This document shows, in pieces, positions 44,372 to 45,479 of a DNA stretch of 45,479 bases. The DNA is taken from NCBI GenBank assembly GCA_947456525.1, contig CANGRI010000002.1:1-45479 (forward strand), read 5' to 3'. Position numbers and translations under genes: made by a program. Numbering within the stretch: position 1 is the stretch's first letter; each line of letters starts with the position of its first letter. The notes below the pieces were generated by a model. It was not told where the DNA came from. It saw only the letters and a list, made by a program, of their open reading frames with translations, and searched no databases. This DNA is from Opitutia bacterium. GTDB lineage: Bacteria; Verrucomicrobiota; Verrucomicrobiia; Opitutales; UBA953.

Positions 44372-45082
44372 ATGGCCGACCTCGACCCAGCCCGCATCCC
44401 GGAACTCGACGCCCGTCTCGCGACGCTGGCGCCGGTGGACCGTCTGCGCTGGGCCTACGAGACCTTCGGCGCCCGCGCCGGCATCGGCACGAGTTTCCAG
44501 CCCGCCGGCGTGGTCATCCTGCACCTCGCCAAGACCGCCGGGCTGCCCATCCAGGCCTTCACGCTGAACACCGGCCTGCTCTTCCCGGAGACGCTTGAGT
44601 TCAAGGCGAAGCTCGAAGCCCACCTCGGCATCAAGGTCGAGGAAGTGCTTCCCGCGCAGACCGTCGAACAGCAGGCCGCCCAATACGGCGCCGAACTCTG
44701 GAAGCGCGATCCCGAGAAGTGCTGCGAACTCCGCAAGGTCGACTCCCTCGGCAAGAAGCTCTTCGACCTCGACCTCTGGATCACCGGCATGCGCCGCGAC
44801 CAGAGCGCCGAGCGTTCCGTCACCCCGCTCCTCTCGCTCGCCGCGCGTCCTGACAACTCCGACGTCTGGAAGCTCAACCCGCTCGTCGACTGGAGCCGCG
44901 ACCAGGTCTGGGGCTACCTCAAGGAGCACGGCCTGCCTCACAACGTCCTGCACGACCGCGGCTACCGCTCGATCGGTTGCCTCCCCTGCACGCTGCCGAC
45001 TTCCGGCGGCGACGAACGCGGCGGACGCTGGCCCGGCTTCGAGAAGAAGGAATGCGGCCTGCACACGCGCACCAAGAAGTAA
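44372..45082 (+). CDS. cysH: adenylyl-sulfate (APS) reductase, thioredoxin-dependent
   Basis: 236 residues. GIGTSFQPAGVVILHLA is the nucleotide-binding start. KCCELRKV (C117, C118) plus GCLPCT (C203, C206) supply the four cysteines of the 4Fe-4S cluster found in APS reductases of plant, Pseudomonas and Bacillus type, not in the E. coli PAPS enzyme. ECGLH (C228) is the catalytic cysteine near the C-terminus. So APS is probably the substrate, and no APS kinase need be used. It makes sulfite for the reductase encoded just upstream. The 63-base gap to cysD holds heptamer repeats. Confidence 0.93.
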   Translation: MADLDPARIPELDARLATLAPVDRLRWAYETFGARAGIGTSFQPAGVVILHLAKTAGLPIQAFTLNTGLLFPETLEFKAKLEAHLGIKVEEVLPAQTVEQQAAQYGAELWKRDPEKCCELRKVDSLGKKLFDLDLWITGMRRDQSAERSVTPLLSLAARPDNSDVWKLNPLVDWSRDQVWGYLKEHGLPHNVLHDRGYRSIGCLPCTLPTSGGDERGGRWPGFEKKECGLHTRTKK

Positions 45083-45089
45083 GCCTCCG

Positions 45090-45137
45090 GTCATCCTTCA
45101 TCGTTCAACCGACTCTCCATCCTTCATCCGTCTTTCA
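45090..45137. repeat. degenerate heptamer repeats between cysH and cysD
   Basis: tcatcct, tcatcgt and tcaaccg at 45091-45111, then after a phase slip ccatcct, tcatccg and tctttca at 45117-45137. The unit resembles gtcatcY at 7883-7917. It fills nearly the whole gap up to the cysD start. Confidence 0.6.
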
Positions 45138-45145
45138 TTCAGCCA

Positions 45146-45479
45146 ATGTCCCGCAACGCCCAAAACGATCACCTCACCCGCCTCGAGCAGACGTCGATCC
45201 ACGTCTTCCGCGAAGCCTTCGCCAACTTCCGCTCCGTCTGCATGCCCTGGTCCATGGGCAAGGACTCCAACGTCCTCATCTGGCTCGCCCGCAAGGCGTT
45301 CTGCGGCAAGATCCCCTTCCCGCTCCTGCACATCGACACGACCTACGAAGTCCCGGAGATGTATGAGTTCCGCGAGAAGGCCAAGGTCATCCATGGCATC
45401 GACCTAATCGTCCGCGTCAACGAAGACGCCATCCGTCGCGGCATCGGTTACGCCACGCACGACCCGGTGACCGTCACCC
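45146..45479 (+). CDS. cysD: sulfate adenylyltransferase subunit 2 (3' end cut off)
   Basis: The first 111 residues are visible from the ATG at 45146. LTRLEQTSIHVFREAFA is the typical start. WSMGKDSNVLIWLARKAF carries the PP-loop (SxGKDS), and HIDTTYEVPEMYEFRE follows. With the GTPase CysN, expected next, it makes APS from sulfate and ATP, the substrate of the CysH encoded upstream. Frame is open to the window end. The leader is C/T-rich, repeat-derived and lacks a Shine-Dalgarno. Confidence 0.93.
   Translation, partial: MSRNAQNDHLTRLEQTSIHVFREAFANFRSVCMPWSMGKDSNVLIWLARKAFCGKIPFPLLHIDTTYEVPEMYEFREKAKVIHGIDLIVRVNEDAIRRGIGYATHDPVTVT

Overview
The window looks like a chromosomal segment of a free-living, aerobic, high-GC member of the Verrucomicrobiota, probably Opitutae-like. 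This rests on family content only. There is a 1440-residue protein joining the PVC-type dehydrogenase propeller to a PVC-type heme-binding domain, a DUF5722-like protein, secreted sulfatases and verrucomicrobial-style esterases. A lysine/alanine/proline-rich tail sits on the housekeeping sigma factor. No rRNA, tRNA, CRISPR array, insertion sequence, phage gene or replication origin was recognised. No gene-free stretch exceeds about 160 bases.

Layout. 1-9244 is a degradative, largely exported block: a Tat-exported metallo-beta-lactamase-fold enzyme (cut by the window edge), a metzincin/PKD peptidase, two convergent sulfatases, a DUF5722-like protein and an FGGY sugar kinase. The kinase overlaps a HAD-IIA phosphatase (9241-10083). 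10087-11841 holds two divergent tRNA-modification genes, trhO and trmO. 11958-16975 holds the giant cytochrome-type protein and an overlapping TPR lipoprotein. 17093-21415 is a dnaG-rpoD-lipoprotein operon, equivalent to the macromolecular-synthesis operon. 21464-26999 has ychF with a clear terminator, then lipoprotein, fused ResB-CcsA cytochrome c synthase and NusG-like factor, all overlapping. 27026-29468 has a YhcH-like protein and a tandem esterase duplication. 29528-34616 has pyrF-ispD, a small verrucomicrobial-type protein, menB, an MnmM-like methyltransferase, a TIGR01777 protein and a TPR/LysM lipoprotein. 34620-38644 has recF, secG, a LolA-like exported protein, a Nif3-like protein and gluQ. 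38648-40720 is an operon of three thioredoxin-like exported proteins. 40812 to the end is a siroheme and sulfate-assimilation block: CbiX-like chelatase, SUMT, sulfite reductase, APS reductase and cysD (cut by the edge).

How parts fit. The System II cytochrome c synthase (23311-26478) could attach heme to the CxxCH site of the 1440-residue protein. MenB supports menaquinone-based respiration. SUMT and the chelatase would make the siroheme used by the adjacent sulfite reductase, while CysD and CysH produce its sulfite.

Most notable observations. (1) The primase has lost three of four zinc ligands. (2) A 56-base element inside dnaG combines a run of eight G, two inverted repeats and a sigma70-like promoter. 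(3) All five convergent gene pairs have stop codons only 2-4 bases apart. (4) Most genes with a free leader lack a Shine-Dalgarno and have a C/T-rich tract before the ATG. (5) Heptameric repeat arrays lie in two intergenic regions. (6) A perfect 12-bp hairpin contains the pyrF start codon. (7) The membrane-tailed CbiX-like protein keeps catalytic histidines only in its second half. I saw no clear candidate for an entirely new multigene system.
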